64,000 bases of DNA from Fennellomyces sp. T-0311. Its lineage: Eukaryota > Mucoromycota > Mucoromycetes > Mucorales > Lichtheimiaceae. Location of the stretch: assembly GCA_025266875.1 (NCBI GenBank), contig JALLLT010000037.1, positions 310,001-374,000 on the forward strand, given 5' to 3'. Positions within the stretch are counted from its first letter, which is position 1, and each line of letters starts with the position of its first letter. The notes beneath the pieces are model-generated. The model searched no databases and was not told the DNA's origin. It saw only the letters and a list, made by a program, of their open reading frames with translations. Of this stretch, positions 1 through 12,500 are shown one piece after another. A program made the translations under genes and the position numbers.

Positions 1-52
1 TGTGTTTGTTGCTTAGTATGCGCATGATGTATGAATTTTGAGATTTGTTTAC

Positions 53-110
53 CTTGTGCAATGGTTGCCAGCATGGACAAAGCAAGCATAAAGAGAATCA
101 TCAGCTTCAT
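53..110 (-). CDS. Secreted protein, first exon only (runs off left edge)
   Basis: A minus-strand ATG at 108-110 opens an exon that encodes a typical signal peptide: one Lys after the Met, a hydrophobic Leu/Met/Ile-rich core, then Ala-Gln-Gly. It stops at a GTAAAC splice donor (51-52), so the rest of the protein lies beyond the left edge. A TATA-like stretch (about 181-189, read on the minus strand) lies about 75 bp upstream. No family can be named from about 19 residues. The start and secretion signal are fairly convincing; the product is unknown. Confidence 0.55.
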
Positions 111-1054
111 TGTGAAAAGTAAGACTTTGAGAGTGTTTGAGTGAGAGGATAATCAAGAAAAAGATACACGATCCTTCCTCTTATATATCTTCTTTTCTTT
201 CGAACCGCTGGCTAAACATTTTTCAGGGACAGAAAAAAGCCGACTTGGTCCGTGAAACATCTAGTTTCCTCGCTGTTACATTCTACCGTTTTCTATGAAA
301 CCTTCCTAGTTTATGCGTGCACTGTGATAGGGAATGAGCGATGATGACTTGTGCTGTGCGTCACCAGTCGAAGAATGGTGAATAAATTCTAGTCAGGATC
401 GCCTAGTCGAAATGGAAAATTTTCCTCTAACTGACGGAGAAGACGATTACGCAATGAACGGAAAAGGGATCATAATCCTTCACGATAAACGCTCGTAATT
501 TTTTTCCTTACCTCAAAAAGAATATTCGGCTATCGAGCGATACTTTCGTTTGTCCGATGTTTGACATTATCCGGCGCCAATACCGACCATTTGAGGAAGA
601 ATACTGGAACACCATTTATTCAATAGCAGCTATCTTGGTAATCCGTGTTGGATTGACATTCAAATACATGAACGTTCTTTTTTTCCACGCATCGAACTTA
701 TTAGTGACCCACCGCGATTACTTGTGATCTGCCTGATAAGTACTTCTTTTACGTAGCTTATTTGAATTAGGGTAGTATACCAACAACAGTGGATGATGGT
801 TGCAAAGCAAATTCCCTAGTTAATGTCACGGCTACATATTTTGCTGCGTGAATCGGGAAGGTTTATATAGCTGCTTCCGTGGCCCTGAATATGAATCCAG
901 AGTATTCTCTGATAGACATAGAGGAAAGGTTGCCTGGCAGCGCCGTTGTTACGCCCTACGTATATTCCGAAAAAGGTGCTTCCTTTTTTTGGATTGACGC
1001 GTGCGCGCGCGCAATTACGCGACGGCTCTCTTCCTTTCAAAACACCACAGAACA
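111..1054. other. Intergenic, divergent promoter region
   Basis: This gap separates the leftward secreted-protein exon from rightward RAD18. Apart from the TATA-like stretch near 181-189 I see no gene. The open frames on both strands at 816-1268 are antisense or upstream shadows of RAD18 and show no recognisable domain. Confidence 0.5.
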
Positions 1055-2457
1055 ATGGACGATATTCATGATCCCACCGATTTCCGCGACTCCAATCTGC
1101 AACAGATTGATCGCGTGCTGCGCTGTGATATATGTAAAGATCTGTACGATACCCCGGTGCAGTTACAAACATGCATTCATTCATTCTGTGCACTTTGTAT
1201 CCGTCGACGACTCGGACAGGAACGAGTCTGTCCCTCATGCAAAACGCCAGCCGATGAAAAAAAATTAATACGCAATTCTGTTCTTGAAGAATGCGTCAAT
1301 GTCTGGCGTAACGGTGCAAGGTGCTATGTAGCATTCAAATAAAAGTAATCACGAAGCTTACTGTTTTAATAATTAGGCAATTGGTCATTACGCTTGAAGC
1401 CGGATCGTCTTTGCAAACGAATACACAGCCGCAATCTCAGGCACGGCTCCCTGTAAAGTCAATACCAGACGTTCCAAAGAGTAGACGCTCTGCTCGTCTC
1501 GAGAAGCAACCGCAGCCGAGTTATCAAGACCAAGACTTTCAGCAACTGAATCCGGCACCTGTGCAGCCAGCAACAGCCTCACCTCCTCCTCCACCGCCTG
1601 CTCCAACTCAACCATCGTCATCGTCTTCAGCACCTGAAAACCCTACATTGACACGTAAGACTTGCTTTGGTGCAGGATGGCAGGAGTACGGCTGACACAG
1701 GTTATAGAGGACTCTGTCGTCGAATGCCCGTTATGTCGTCAAAGCATGAAGCAAGTCGTCATCAACGAACATATCGATCGATGCATGAATGGTGACAGCA
1801 GCATACCAGAACCTCCGAGGCAGTTTTTCGTATGTCGTTGCAACTCTATATAACAGTGTAACTAATCTGCCTCGGAAATCAATAGAGACCAGCCGCCTCA
1901 TCATCATCAGCAAACAACGCCACTGTCATCTCTTTAGCCGACCACGAGGATGTGAAAAAGAAAAAGTGAGTGGTAATAATGGTAAAGACAATACGGAGAG
2001 GCTCATGGCATGTTGCTACTCTGGTAGAAAAGTCAATCTGGGCAAGAAGCCTATCAGCCTTGTGTACGATATGCAAAGTGTGAAGGATATGAAGAAGACT
2101 CTCCGAGTATGCTAATGGATATAAGCAGTTGATATGGAAGGATACTCATGGTATCATTAGGATTTGGGACTGTCGGATTTGGGAGATAAGCAGCAATTGG
2201 TCTGGAGGCATAAGGAGTACAAGACACTGTATGAGGCGAACATGGACGCTGAGCATCCAAAAGATGTCAAAGAACTGAGGCAGCAGCTCAACGATGCAGA
2301 GAACGCCTACAACGTAGCACGAACCGCCACCCATTCACCCCAAGTGAATGTCGAAGAACATAACCTACGATACAAAGACCAATTCGCCGAGCTGATCGCG
2401 ATTGCCCGGAAAAGACAAAAGGGCACTGAAAAGGTATCAAAGGACGAAAATAAATAA
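1055..2457 (+). CDS. RAD18: E3 ubiquitin ligase Rad18
   Basis: RAD18 works with the E2 Rad6 to monoubiquitinate PCNA at stalled replication forks, starting post-replication repair in the nucleus. I join six exons: 1055-1320, 1377-1654, 1708-1829, 1886-1965, 2028-2106 and 2161-2457. Phases agree throughout and the product is 373 aa. Residues about 24-62 form a C3HC4 RING (CDIC...CIHSFC...CPSC). Residues about 187-207 form a UBZ4 zinc finger (CPLC...HIDRC). A basic lysine run precedes a SAP domain (about 262-300, with the RAD18-typical GDKQQLVWRHKEY). A charged tail follows. The order RING, UBZ4, SAP is diagnostic. Length is at the short end for the family. The start is the first ATG directly before the conserved N-terminus. 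Confidence 0.93.
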
Positions 2458-4405
2458 TGGTTTTACTACTGAGAAAGTCAGACTGTCATTGAGCTGCTGT
2501 TCTGTTAATGCCATAAGCAGACGCTACAATGATCTACCAGCGTAGCCATGGAATGCTCGAAAATCCATCTTCACAAACCCATAAACGTGTTGGATACCTA
2601 GCCATTATCTAAGATGGTAGCAAGACGACATTCTATCATCCGGCCAGGTTAGACCTCATCACGAGTACCAATGATCTCCGATGGTTTCGCAAAAAAAAAA
2701 ATTTCTCGGTAAGCCCCAAGTTGTTTTTATCGTTTTCTTTTTTTTGAAAAGGAGGCCATCAGACCACAGCATCTTCCGTGCCACGCTCTGGAATAGAAAC
2801 GGGCGAGATCATCAACTATTGGAAGTGTCCCGAAGGACCGCAACCAATACACTTCACTCAAAGGAAGGGCTGTCACTGGTCATCGTCTAACCTGAGTTGT
2901 GTGTCTAGTTTGAGAAACGTAGACTGGTTATGTACTGCATACAGATCCTGTAGAGTACGGTCACTAAAGAAAAAACTGAAGGCCACGGATTTCTCGTTCT
3001 TTTATAGTTTTTTCGGCAAGTTCGTGACTCTCCTTGTTTTAGGTCACACACAAAAAAAATTTTTTTGCTTCATCATCGGTCCGAATATCCCCGAATGCAA
3101 AGGTCCGCTGCTTGACACTTTCGTTGCCTAGCAACCGTGCAACATGGTATCCAGGGAAACTACAGAGTTATATACTACGGCTTCCTTCTGAAAGCCACAG
3201 GATGGGGATCCTGCCACTCCTGGAGTTCAATATATAGTCAAAGAGCAACACAACATAAATATCGTTTTCCATAAACGGATCATCTATTAAGCGCATTCAG
3301 TCCCCGTTCCCAGCTGTCAGCTTTTCCCAAGACGAGATACATGTTCTTCAGCACAAAAGTATTTCGCTCAGTACATTATGCGGCTATTATTTTAATCTTG
3401 ATCATTATTCGTACATGATACGTGGTAAAAGAATATTTTGAAGAATTCTATAGAAAAACCTGTGATGAAAAGATACGTACGTTCATTCATGATCCATACA
3501 CGAATTCAACTTCTGCTATAAGTGCGTATATATATATATATCTGCTGTCATGAAAACAATGTGTGTATCTCTTGGGCGGACAACCCAACTATTTCATTGG
3601 AAAAGCTGGCAAGTCGAAGTAATGACTGCTTGAATCTAAAAGAAAGATTGGTAGAGCATCCGGAATTGAAGCTATCGATTGCTTTTGCGAGATAAATTGG
3701 ATCGTATCACCAGTTTATGCTGTTACGTCCTTTGTTGTATTCAACATATTAACTTGTTACCCATAGTACTAAGCAACTATTCAAGTGGACTGACCTGTGC
3801 AATGTTCGAATACTATTAAGTCTAAAGCTCCGCAGCGCCATGTATAAATATGCTACTGAAACGTAATGATTCTGTCCCATTCAGTGCTTAGTGCAAGGAG
3901 AAGTGGGTGTATAATCGGAAATCGCATGTTGTGCATATACTTTAAATGCGATTATGGTGGCTTTGCTCATATTTTTTGGAACGTTTCGATCATATGAACA
4001 TACTGGGTATCATGATGTTCCAGCGCTATGGCCGATTTCTTTTCTGTCATATGAATACGTACAGCTTTGTATGAAATTCCTGTCGCCACTAAAATATATG
4101 GACGAGACGTTCGCATTCGTCACTCTTGCCGCCTACTTTTCTTACCTTAGCTATATGCGAAAAGAAATTATCGAGGGTTGATCCGCCATATCTCATATCA
4201 AGCTCTGATACCATGAATTATGTACCAAGCAAATCATGCAGGGCTTAGCGTGCAGATAATAACGACGCTTGTCTTAATTTGTAAATATCGGCATTATGGG
4301 TATTTATTTGTAAGTAAAAGATAATCAGTGAAATTAAATCGGGCCGCCGGATGTGACGCTAGGAAATGGCATTTAACCACAGGAGGTATCGCCGGATCGT
4401 GACAC
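2458..4405. other. Intergenic, no gene recognised
   Basis: About 1.9 kb between convergent RAD18 and the PQQ-repeat gene. It is AT-rich with A and T runs and a short (TA)n near 3531-3541. Open frames here, for example 3954-4181 on the plus strand (75 codons, hydrophobic), have no neighbouring exon-like segments and no recognised domain. I do not call a gene. Confidence 0.5.
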
Positions 4406-5384
4406 TTAGCCTCCTCCTCCGCCACCACCACCACCGCTGCTCGAGTTTCGACGGTTTCGGGCCTCATTCTCTGCTTGAGCAATGGGGAACTGTGAGAATG
4501 CAGTATGTGCTTCAGCAGCAAGTCGTGAACTCCAAGGTGTTGCAAGTGTCATATATCCAAGCCCCGTCATACTGTTTGATATCTTATTCTCCCACTTGAG
4601 TTCGCCAGTCTCTGCATCCAAACAATACAATCGCCTGCCGCAACCAACGTATACTGTCGTACTTCCGCCATCTGGATCAACCAATGCTGAAGGGATCTTG
4701 TATCCACCCTTGGGACAATTGAATCTCCATAATTCTGTGGGTTGCGTTATGATTAGTCACATGGGCCATGCATTGTGGGGCAAGCGTATTTACCTTCACC
4801 CGTTTCAAGATCCATGCCCAAACACTTTCCGTATGTACATGAAATAACCACCGGTTTTGCGGTTAATGTCTCGCTTTCATGATACCCAGGTGGGGCGTCT
4901 TGATCCGATGGAGTAACTCGCTGCGGCTTGAGCACCCGACTTGGTGTACAGATGACACCCACTTCTTCATATGAGCAACCCTGTTTGTTTATGCTTTTAC
5001 TTTCAGAAATTGATCCATGACTTTCCTTGCAGTACTGACCTTCATCTTGTTCACCCATCTTTCCTCGCCCGTGAGGAGATCGAGACATGCTGTTTTACCA
5101 TTGGAAGCGACAATGAGCCGGTCTTGATCCGTGATAAAGATGGAGATCACACCACCCATGGAGCCTGTAGCGAAAAAGGCACCGGCCGAAGCACCAGTAG
5201 GAAAATCTGCTCGCCAAAGTCGAGCTCCGGTATGCTTGTGGATCGCATAAATCTTGCCTCGTGTTGCGCAAACAAGGATATCATTGCGCGTGAATGTGGG
5301 CGTTGAGGTAATGCTTAGTGACTCGCCATCAGAGTCATCTGTTGAGAATGATACTTTCTCGTCTTTCCCGCTAAACCAGGTCAT
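4406..5384 (-). CDS. PQQ-type beta-propeller repeat protein
   Basis: Three exons (5040-5384, 4794-4980, 4406-4734) join in phase to give 286 aa. The protein has repeated quinoprotein-like blades with the signature TG-E-x-x-W: HTGARLWRADF, LTGEERWVNK, TGEELWRFNCPKGG and ETGELKWENK. Each follows a short strand of the type IYAIHKHTG or LYCLDAETG. This is the BamB/PQQ_2 repeat fold, which in fungi occurs in poorly characterised proteins. No signal peptide or membrane segment is seen. The C-terminus is polar, then poly-Gly. A TATA-like stretch (about 5447-5457) lies some 60 bp upstream. No enzyme activity can be assigned; it may be a binding scaffold. Confidence 0.75.
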
Positions 5385-8300
5385 GACGAAAATAAAGTGT
5401 GGTTAAAAAGGTAGATAAAGAGGGTCAAGACGATCAGCACCACCTTTATATATATTTTGTACATTTTCGGGTACTTAATATGGTTAACCTTTTTTGCTGC
5501 GGCTGAGCAAGCTATTTAAATTACTTGATCAAGTCGAAATTACTTGGTCAACCGTGGGTCACACTTTTGCAGATCAAAGGGATTTCATCGCTAATTTTAT
5601 TTATCTATTTTTAAAACAGCAAACGGTATGTGTTTTGCAAACGAAAGCTGTAAAGCATCTTGTTTCTTGCAAGGGTAGTTCCTGTTAGATGATGATGTAT
5701 AAACTCAGATCAAGCTTTGGACGATCATCGGAACGGTACACATTCCCTTTTCGGACGGAAACATGCCGTAAAGGCAGATGGGAAAAAACTCTCAATGACT
5801 TCATCCGACACAATGGTGGTACACCTGACTTCCTCGGTACCAATCGTTACTGCGACCTACTCAAAGATTTGACGGATGGATATTTTTTTTCAAACCTATG
5901 CTATGGGTACGCCCCTTTCCCTAACACAACGAGAAATCTGGTACAACGAGGAAAATCACGATAGTATGGTCGTGTTACTTGATGACAACTACATTCGCCA
6001 TTTCTTATTTTATATGGTGGATCAAACGCTGGATCACAAAAAGAGTGCAACGGAGTGTTGCCTAATTGATAAGCAACGGAACTACACTTTAGGTTCCTAA
6101 ATCATTTTGCCGCCGCGTTCTATTAGTTGGTAAATGTGCTTATTTGATACTAACTATAACGCGTAGGTCAGTGCGCACCTGCTAACTTGCTCAACTCAAC
6201 AAGCGTACAAAGCAAGAATCTACAACGTGAGATGTTTCAACAATAGTGCATTTGTCTCCCAGTCAATCTTAAGCATTGTGTAATGAAATACTAGAACTTT
6301 TCTCTTTTTTTTTTTTTAAAAAAAAAAACGATATATGCTCGTGCACAGAGGCACATACATAGGAATAACAATCTTTAATAAGAGTATTAAAGTCAGTATA
6401 GATCAACGTGCTCTAAGCACATTGAGTACTGTATCCTAGTACTCTATCCTCCATTGTTACACATAACCAAATCCTCCGTTAATACGGGATACTCACTTGT
6501 GATGATATACCTTACCCCAATCTTTCATCTTTATGTGTTATTTAACCTAATTATCACATTGACAACACTCAGTTAACAACGTTTTCGTTGCGAAATCATT
6601 TGGAGGAACCAGTTACTCACAGGAGAACAACAGTCAGCAACAAGGCGAACAACTGGTGCTACTACGTATTACCGATCGAACTACTTTTTTTGTATGTATG
6701 TATATGTTTTATTGTCTTGGTGCTGGGCCACGATTATGTGTTTAGCTCAAGTACAAGAAAAGTATATCGAGTCTTAAGTTCCGTTAAATGATACCGATCG
6801 AACTACGCAGGTACGTATGTTGCTACGTTACCAAAAGTGAGTACGTTATTGTCGCTATAGTCTGATCCATGCTTACAGTTAATCAGCAGAACACCCCTCG
6901 TTAGTGAGTTACAGCTTTTTAAGCGAGGCTTTCATCATATATTGCGCTTGGGAAGGCGGGGCAGCGTTGCCGATATATTACTTGTAGAACGAACCGCCCC
7001 GTGATCGATGATGTGTGCACTAGACAGCTGCATAACCAATATATAGTTGTTGTTTGCTAGTTTGGTGGAACGCATGAAACGAAAATGAACAGGAGTTGAT
7101 AAGCATCTGTTGTCATTTGACTATCTGGTTCTGGGACAGGAATCTACCTTGGCGTTTTCATTCCCACATGCACAAAGGGCAGGCTATGCATGCACAATTG
7201 TAAACATGGCATCCTATTTATATAATATACACAACTGAATGGACCTAGTATATAGATTTGACTACATAAGCGTAGTTTCGTGATATTGCCATCACAGGAA
7301 TCGATCCGTTTAATAATGTTATACCAACATGTACACAGCATCTGCCCCACGCGGATATTATGCAACTTAAAAAAGCTTACAGGTGAGGTATGTTACGCAC
7401 CGATGGATTCACGAGATACCCGAGAAAAAGCCAGAAACTTTGTAGAAAAAAGTCGTTGATTAACCACACTTCTCATCCTAGCATTGACGATTATGCGTGA
7501 AAAGTTTATGTTTTTTACGTATATAACACTCTCGCCGATCCTATGGTGCCAAAGACACTCCTTTTAGGTACCAAAGAGATGGAGATTACGTACGTTAATA
7601 GCCAGACACGAACTTTTCATAAGATTGTACCACATATGTTGGTTTACATGCGTTGGTTCCATTCTTTTCCAAAATCAAAGCATGTGGTTAACTTTTCATG
7701 TTGCCGTGATATGTTCCTAGCGATGTGCTACGTATAGAGTCGGGTCCAGGAGCCGATTATATTCGGTAAAGTGTATCTATGGACAAGCCGTTCAATGTCA
7801 TGGGTTTATTGTCATGTCACAGGTTTTAGGTCATCCATAATGGAAACCAAGAAAGAAACCAGTGCTTTAGACGCGAGTCTGGTCACAAAATAGCCTTGGA
7901 CGGCAATCGGATTTTTTTTGTAGACACGTGGTGCACCGTATCCCCTTTGCAACCCGATGACATTGCATTATCCGTAGTCCCGGATTTGCCGACGTCCCCA
8001 CCATACCTCGTCATTTCGTTCCATCGTGTAGAAAAAAAAAGGATGCACCATTAAAGGCAACTCCGTAAAAGGTCCCGGTAATCCAAATCTAGACAACTCT
8101 CCTGCTCAAAATCATCACCCATCTTTTTGTGCCTTTTTTTTTCTTGCATCTTTTTTCTTTTAGCAAAACCATGGAAACGATGATCTTTTCTCGAAGTCTC
8201 GATAGTCGTATGCATTATTTTTGCTTTACAGGGTTTTCGAAATGATACTGACGCGTGGATCAGAAATAGCACGCAAGTTGTCCCTTTTTTATATTTTTTG
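5385..8300. other. Long intergenic stretch with one decayed coding remnant
   Basis: Nearly 3 kb with no intact gene. It holds the possible pseudogene at 5689-6100 (listed separately) and a T13/A12 inverted homopolymer near 6307-6331. Many short AT-rich open frames look random. The last few hundred bases are the promoter side of the DUF4203-like gene. Confidence 0.45.
5689..6100 (+). pseudogene. Possible coding remnant with homopolymer frameshift
   Basis: Two overlapping frames, 5689-5964 and 5876-6100, each read like protein only on one side of an eight-T run at 5883-5890. The first frame contains GGTPDFLGTNRY and DLTDGYFF. The second continues with GTPLSLTQREIWYNEENHD and a hydrophobic-aromatic stretch. 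The simplest reading is one coding sequence broken by a single-base slip in the T run. No family was recognised and no splice sites define exon edges. This could also be chance. Confidence 0.3.
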
Positions 8301-9327
8301 ATGAATTTCTCTTACACACAAACCACAGTTGAAACATATGGAAACACCGGGATAACGCCTCAGATGGGCGTCGCTGGAAGTGTACTCATTGTTCTCGGAC
8401 TCTATTTGATGTGTTTTGGTGTCCGTGCGTTCCGTCCAACATTGGGCGTCGCAGGCTTTTTGACCTTTGGTAAGGATATACAAAAGTGAAGATCGATTGG
8501 GTGCTAATCCAAAAGTAACAAGGTACATTGACATGGATCGGACTCGCCAATAGCCGACCTGCTGGAGGATATTCAAACGATCCCATAACCATGATTACTG
8601 TGCCTGTTGGCCTGGGTGTTCTTGGCGCTGTTTTGTACATTATTTTGGAACGGTTCACTGTTTACCTTGTTGGCGGTAAGTTATAAATATTACGTTGTTT
8701 CCATGTTTGTATGCTATATCTGGATTCATACGTAGCTCTTGGAGGGCTTGCACTTGCTTTATACATATGTTCCTGGCAAGAGGACAATGTCATCACTCAG
8801 GTATACTCTTTCAGGGAGTGTGCTTCTATTCATGGCACTCAAAACAATGCACCATGACTTTGAAACTGATACCATTGTAGGGGGTGGCTCGTGCAGTTTT
8901 CCTTGCTGTGCTACCGTTATTCATGGCGTGCGTGACTTATTTCGCACAGCAGTATATGCTGCTGTTTTCCACATCGTTTGCCGGAGCCTACGTGTTTATT
9001 GTAGGCATTGACTTTTTGGCTCACACTGGGTATCTGTCGGGAATCAAGAACATGCTGGATGATACGCACGACGCGCCATACTACATCTCAACCCGGGTAT
9101 ATGTCATGCTGGTGATGACGAGCGTGCTCTGTCTTACCTCCCTTGGATGGCAGTACTTTTACAACAAGGCGAGCGGAGGTGGCGGCTCACCGGTGAGTCG
9201 GGCCCCAGACGACGAAGAAGCCCCGGCTGTTACGGCAGCAGCAACAGTAGGAGGATCATCGCATTCATCCGGCGGCGGTGGTGGCGGTGGTGGTAGCGAC
9301 CAACCATCTGCTGCACCTCCTTCATAA
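8301..9327 (+). CDS. DUF4203-like multi-pass membrane protein
   Basis: Four exons (8301-8469, 8523-8675, 8736-8800, 8881-9327) join in phase to give 277 aa. After a short polar N-terminus come about seven hydrophobic segments with the pattern of the DUF4203 / TM7S3-TM198-like family: GSVLIVLGLYLMCFGVRAFR, an ITMITVPVGLGVLGAVLY segment and SFAGAYVFIVGIDFLAHTGY. The C-terminal 50 residues are low-complexity Gly/Ser/Pro with a GGGGGGGGS run, likely cytosolic or luminal and disordered. The start is the first ATG after a long T/A tract; the codon before it is not ATG. Function is unknown; family members are endomembrane or plasma-membrane proteins. Confidence 0.8.
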
Positions 9328-9507
9328 CTAACACACTTTTTGTATAACCTTTTTTGCCCCTCTCTCTCTGACACACACACACATAAACAAAAAAAATTGT
9401 CATATTCTAGTGACTCTTCCTTTAATCCATTGAAAAAAAAAATAGCAGAACGTATCATACAAGAAATGTACACAATGCAAGGGAGGGGAGCAGGGGCGGG
9501 GATGCGG

Positions 9508-12500
9508 TCATGAGTTGTTGGTGGTAGTACCAGAAGCAGCCGCGGTCTTTTTCGCCTGAGCCTGGAAAGGACGTTAATTGGAGAGAGAAGCGCCTTTTGC
9601 TTTTACACCGCACCCACCTTTTTCTCTTTCGCCTCTTGTTTTGCCTGCCGCTCTTGCTCTTTCTGCTCCTCTCGCAACTTGCGCTTCTGCTCCTTCTCAG
9701 CCGTCCGTTGTGCCTTTTCCTCCAGTTTTTGCCGCTTCTTTTCCGCCCGCTCAGCCTTGATCGCCATGATCTCTTCCGGTGGCCGTTTCCGCTTGGTTTT
9801 CCGGCTTTCGTTGCCGCTGCCACCGCCTCCCGACGATGCACTGTTCATCCCGCTGTCCTTGAGGGGCTTCTTGCGGCTGCTGGTTGACTTGTTGGTGGGT
9901 GGGTATCGGGGACGGTTGCGATGACGGCCGGGCATGTATTCGTCTTCAACTAGTCCGCGCGTGGATTCGGCAAGCTTCTTTTGGAAGACGGGCTGCAGTA
10001 AGCCGATCAGTTGCTTCTCGGAGGTGATGGGTGTGAACGCCGGTGGAGGCGGGTATGTTAGCACAGGTTCTGCAAAAATGTAATGTCAGCGCACTCTCTT
10101 TTGTACGGGTGTCAGCAATGACTTACCTTTACTCAGCCTGTCGAAGGCCCCCAAAAAGACCATGTGTTAGCATGCCATTCGCTGTCATACGCACAACCAC
10201 TTACGCTTTGGAGCTCTGTGCCTGTTCTTTGTTTCCACCGAACCATAGACGGGTAGGTATCTAAAGGCCAGTTCATTCAGCCCAAACGCATCATCGCTTG
10301 CCCAACCGACTACGGATACTTGCCGAAAATGCATCAATGTTGTATTCTCGGTCCAAACCAAGCTCCTTGAAGCCAAAGTAGTCTTCACCAAAATCCTCAC
10401 CAAACGCGCCGCTATCATGCCAAACGTTAGTCCACCGAGCTACGCGACCAGCCGGAGTACATACGTGACGAACGTCTCATCCTCGTGGAGCAGGCCCTCA
10501 TCGTCGGATCTTTCGGACGGCCCCTGCAGCAATGGTCAGTTTCTGTTTTGCAAAAAGACAGTTGTGCTGTGCTACGTACAGTGAGAATGTCTTGGTAGGA
10601 TGATTCCAGCTTCCGGTGCAGCTCGTCCAGTCGGTGCCCGTACCGCTCTACATCATCGCGGATATACGACTCCAGCTGCGTGATATCAGACACCCCGTTT
10701 TCGTACAGGACGTGCATTATGATTTCCTTTCACAACCCAGGGTCAGTGATAGCCCCAGCACCCGCAACGCTGGCATTTACCTCGTTGGACATTTGACGGC
10801 CGTAATCGTCCCAGTATGTCCGCAGTGTCTTGCCGATATTTAGCAAGCAGTCGATAGCCAGCTCCGTCAGGACGTTAAACGCGTTCTCCTGGACCCCTTC
10901 GAACCCGGCGTGTGCAAGCAGCTTTGCCAGCGTCCGCTGGAGAAGCTGCAGTCCGGATTGCTCGTCAATGATGAGCGGGGGGAGCGGTTTGTTCTTTGGA
11001 TGGATGGAGACGGCGTTGCTTTCTATTACTGGTTCGGACAGAGGTATTGATGCGGCGAGGGCAGAGATCTGTTTACGCACGTCAGTGCCGAGCAGACTCA
11101 CGGGAGAGGAGGGGCGGCTACTTACGGGTACATTGTTGCGGATGGCGTTGCACTTGGCATAGACCAGGCGCACCTTTTGTAGCTGCCGGATATTGCGATC
11201 AATCAGCTTGCCCAGCCCGTGATTAGGAAACCGAACGGATGGATACACGTCCAGCGGCACATCCGTATATCTAGCGCTGCCATTAGACCCTGCCATGCTT
11301 ACCAGGACGCATCTCGCTTACTGTTTCGTATGCATTGATTCGTAAGTGGTATCTATTGATCCTCGACGGATCATGCGGCCGTGGTCTTGGTTGTCTAGCG
11401 TGTCATCGCGCATGCTGTATATTTCGGGTATGCCGCTTGTGAGTAGGTATTCGGGGAGGAACAGGTCGGTACGCATGGCATCGTCCTGCTCGGACTTTGC
11501 CGGCTTTGCGATTTTTCGAGAAAAGAATGCGTCGAGGTTTTCGTCGTCACTCGAATCGAACTCCACATCGTCGTACAAGCTGTTCGCCGACCCGTTCCGT
11601 TCGGCCCATCTGGTAAACCGTTCGTTCGTGCATTTGACAAGCTTCTGCACGGTTTCTGGCTTATAATGAGCGTGCTCCAGCATGGCGAAGCGCTCCATGT
11701 CAAGCGCTGAACGCGTGATGGCTTCACGATCCGCGAACGGAAACTGGTATTGCTTTTCCACATCGCTCTGTGTTGATCAACGATATTAAACTAACCGAGC
11801 AAACCTTCTTATTTGCCAAAGCAAAGCCAACTTACCGCCATTTTGGCTCTGGACTTTTTGGTCATGTCACGCCAAATTTGGTCCTGCAACTCGCTCAATT
11901 CCCCATCAAGCTCCGCATCGTCGCTCTTGCTTGGCTCCAGATCGACCCCGTCCTGCGCTTCTTTGACTTGCTTTCCGCCATACGTTTTGTGCGGGACATG
12001 GCCGTTGGGCGTCATGCTGTCATTGTCGCTTCCCAGGTGAAGAAATTCCGATGTGGATGGTGCGGCGCTCGACTCTCGCGTCAATGATCGCTCTCGTGAA
12101 GCGCGCGGTGGCTCGGTTCCGTCTCTGCGGTCACTGGATGGCGGATGTTTGTGACTTCCTGAGCCCTGAACGCATACACGCATGAATTCTCTTGATCAGC
12201 CTACGCTCTCAGGCAGCACTCCCCATTCCTTTTACCTTGCGAGACACGCGTAGAATATCTGAATCTCCATCTTCGCTCGCGTCATCGCCAAACTCCTCGG
12301 CCTCGGCCTCTGCTCGGTCCTTCACGGTAATGTCGGGCACGCGCGACAGCAACCGATCGGTTTTACGCTTCATTGCATTAGCATGTTTTCGGTACTCGCT
12401 CGCCTTCTAATAGGTCAATAAACATCATAGCAACTAATCAAGCGCACGTCTTACTGGGTTGGTGTTGTACAGCAAACAGTTCTCATAGATAAGATACAAA

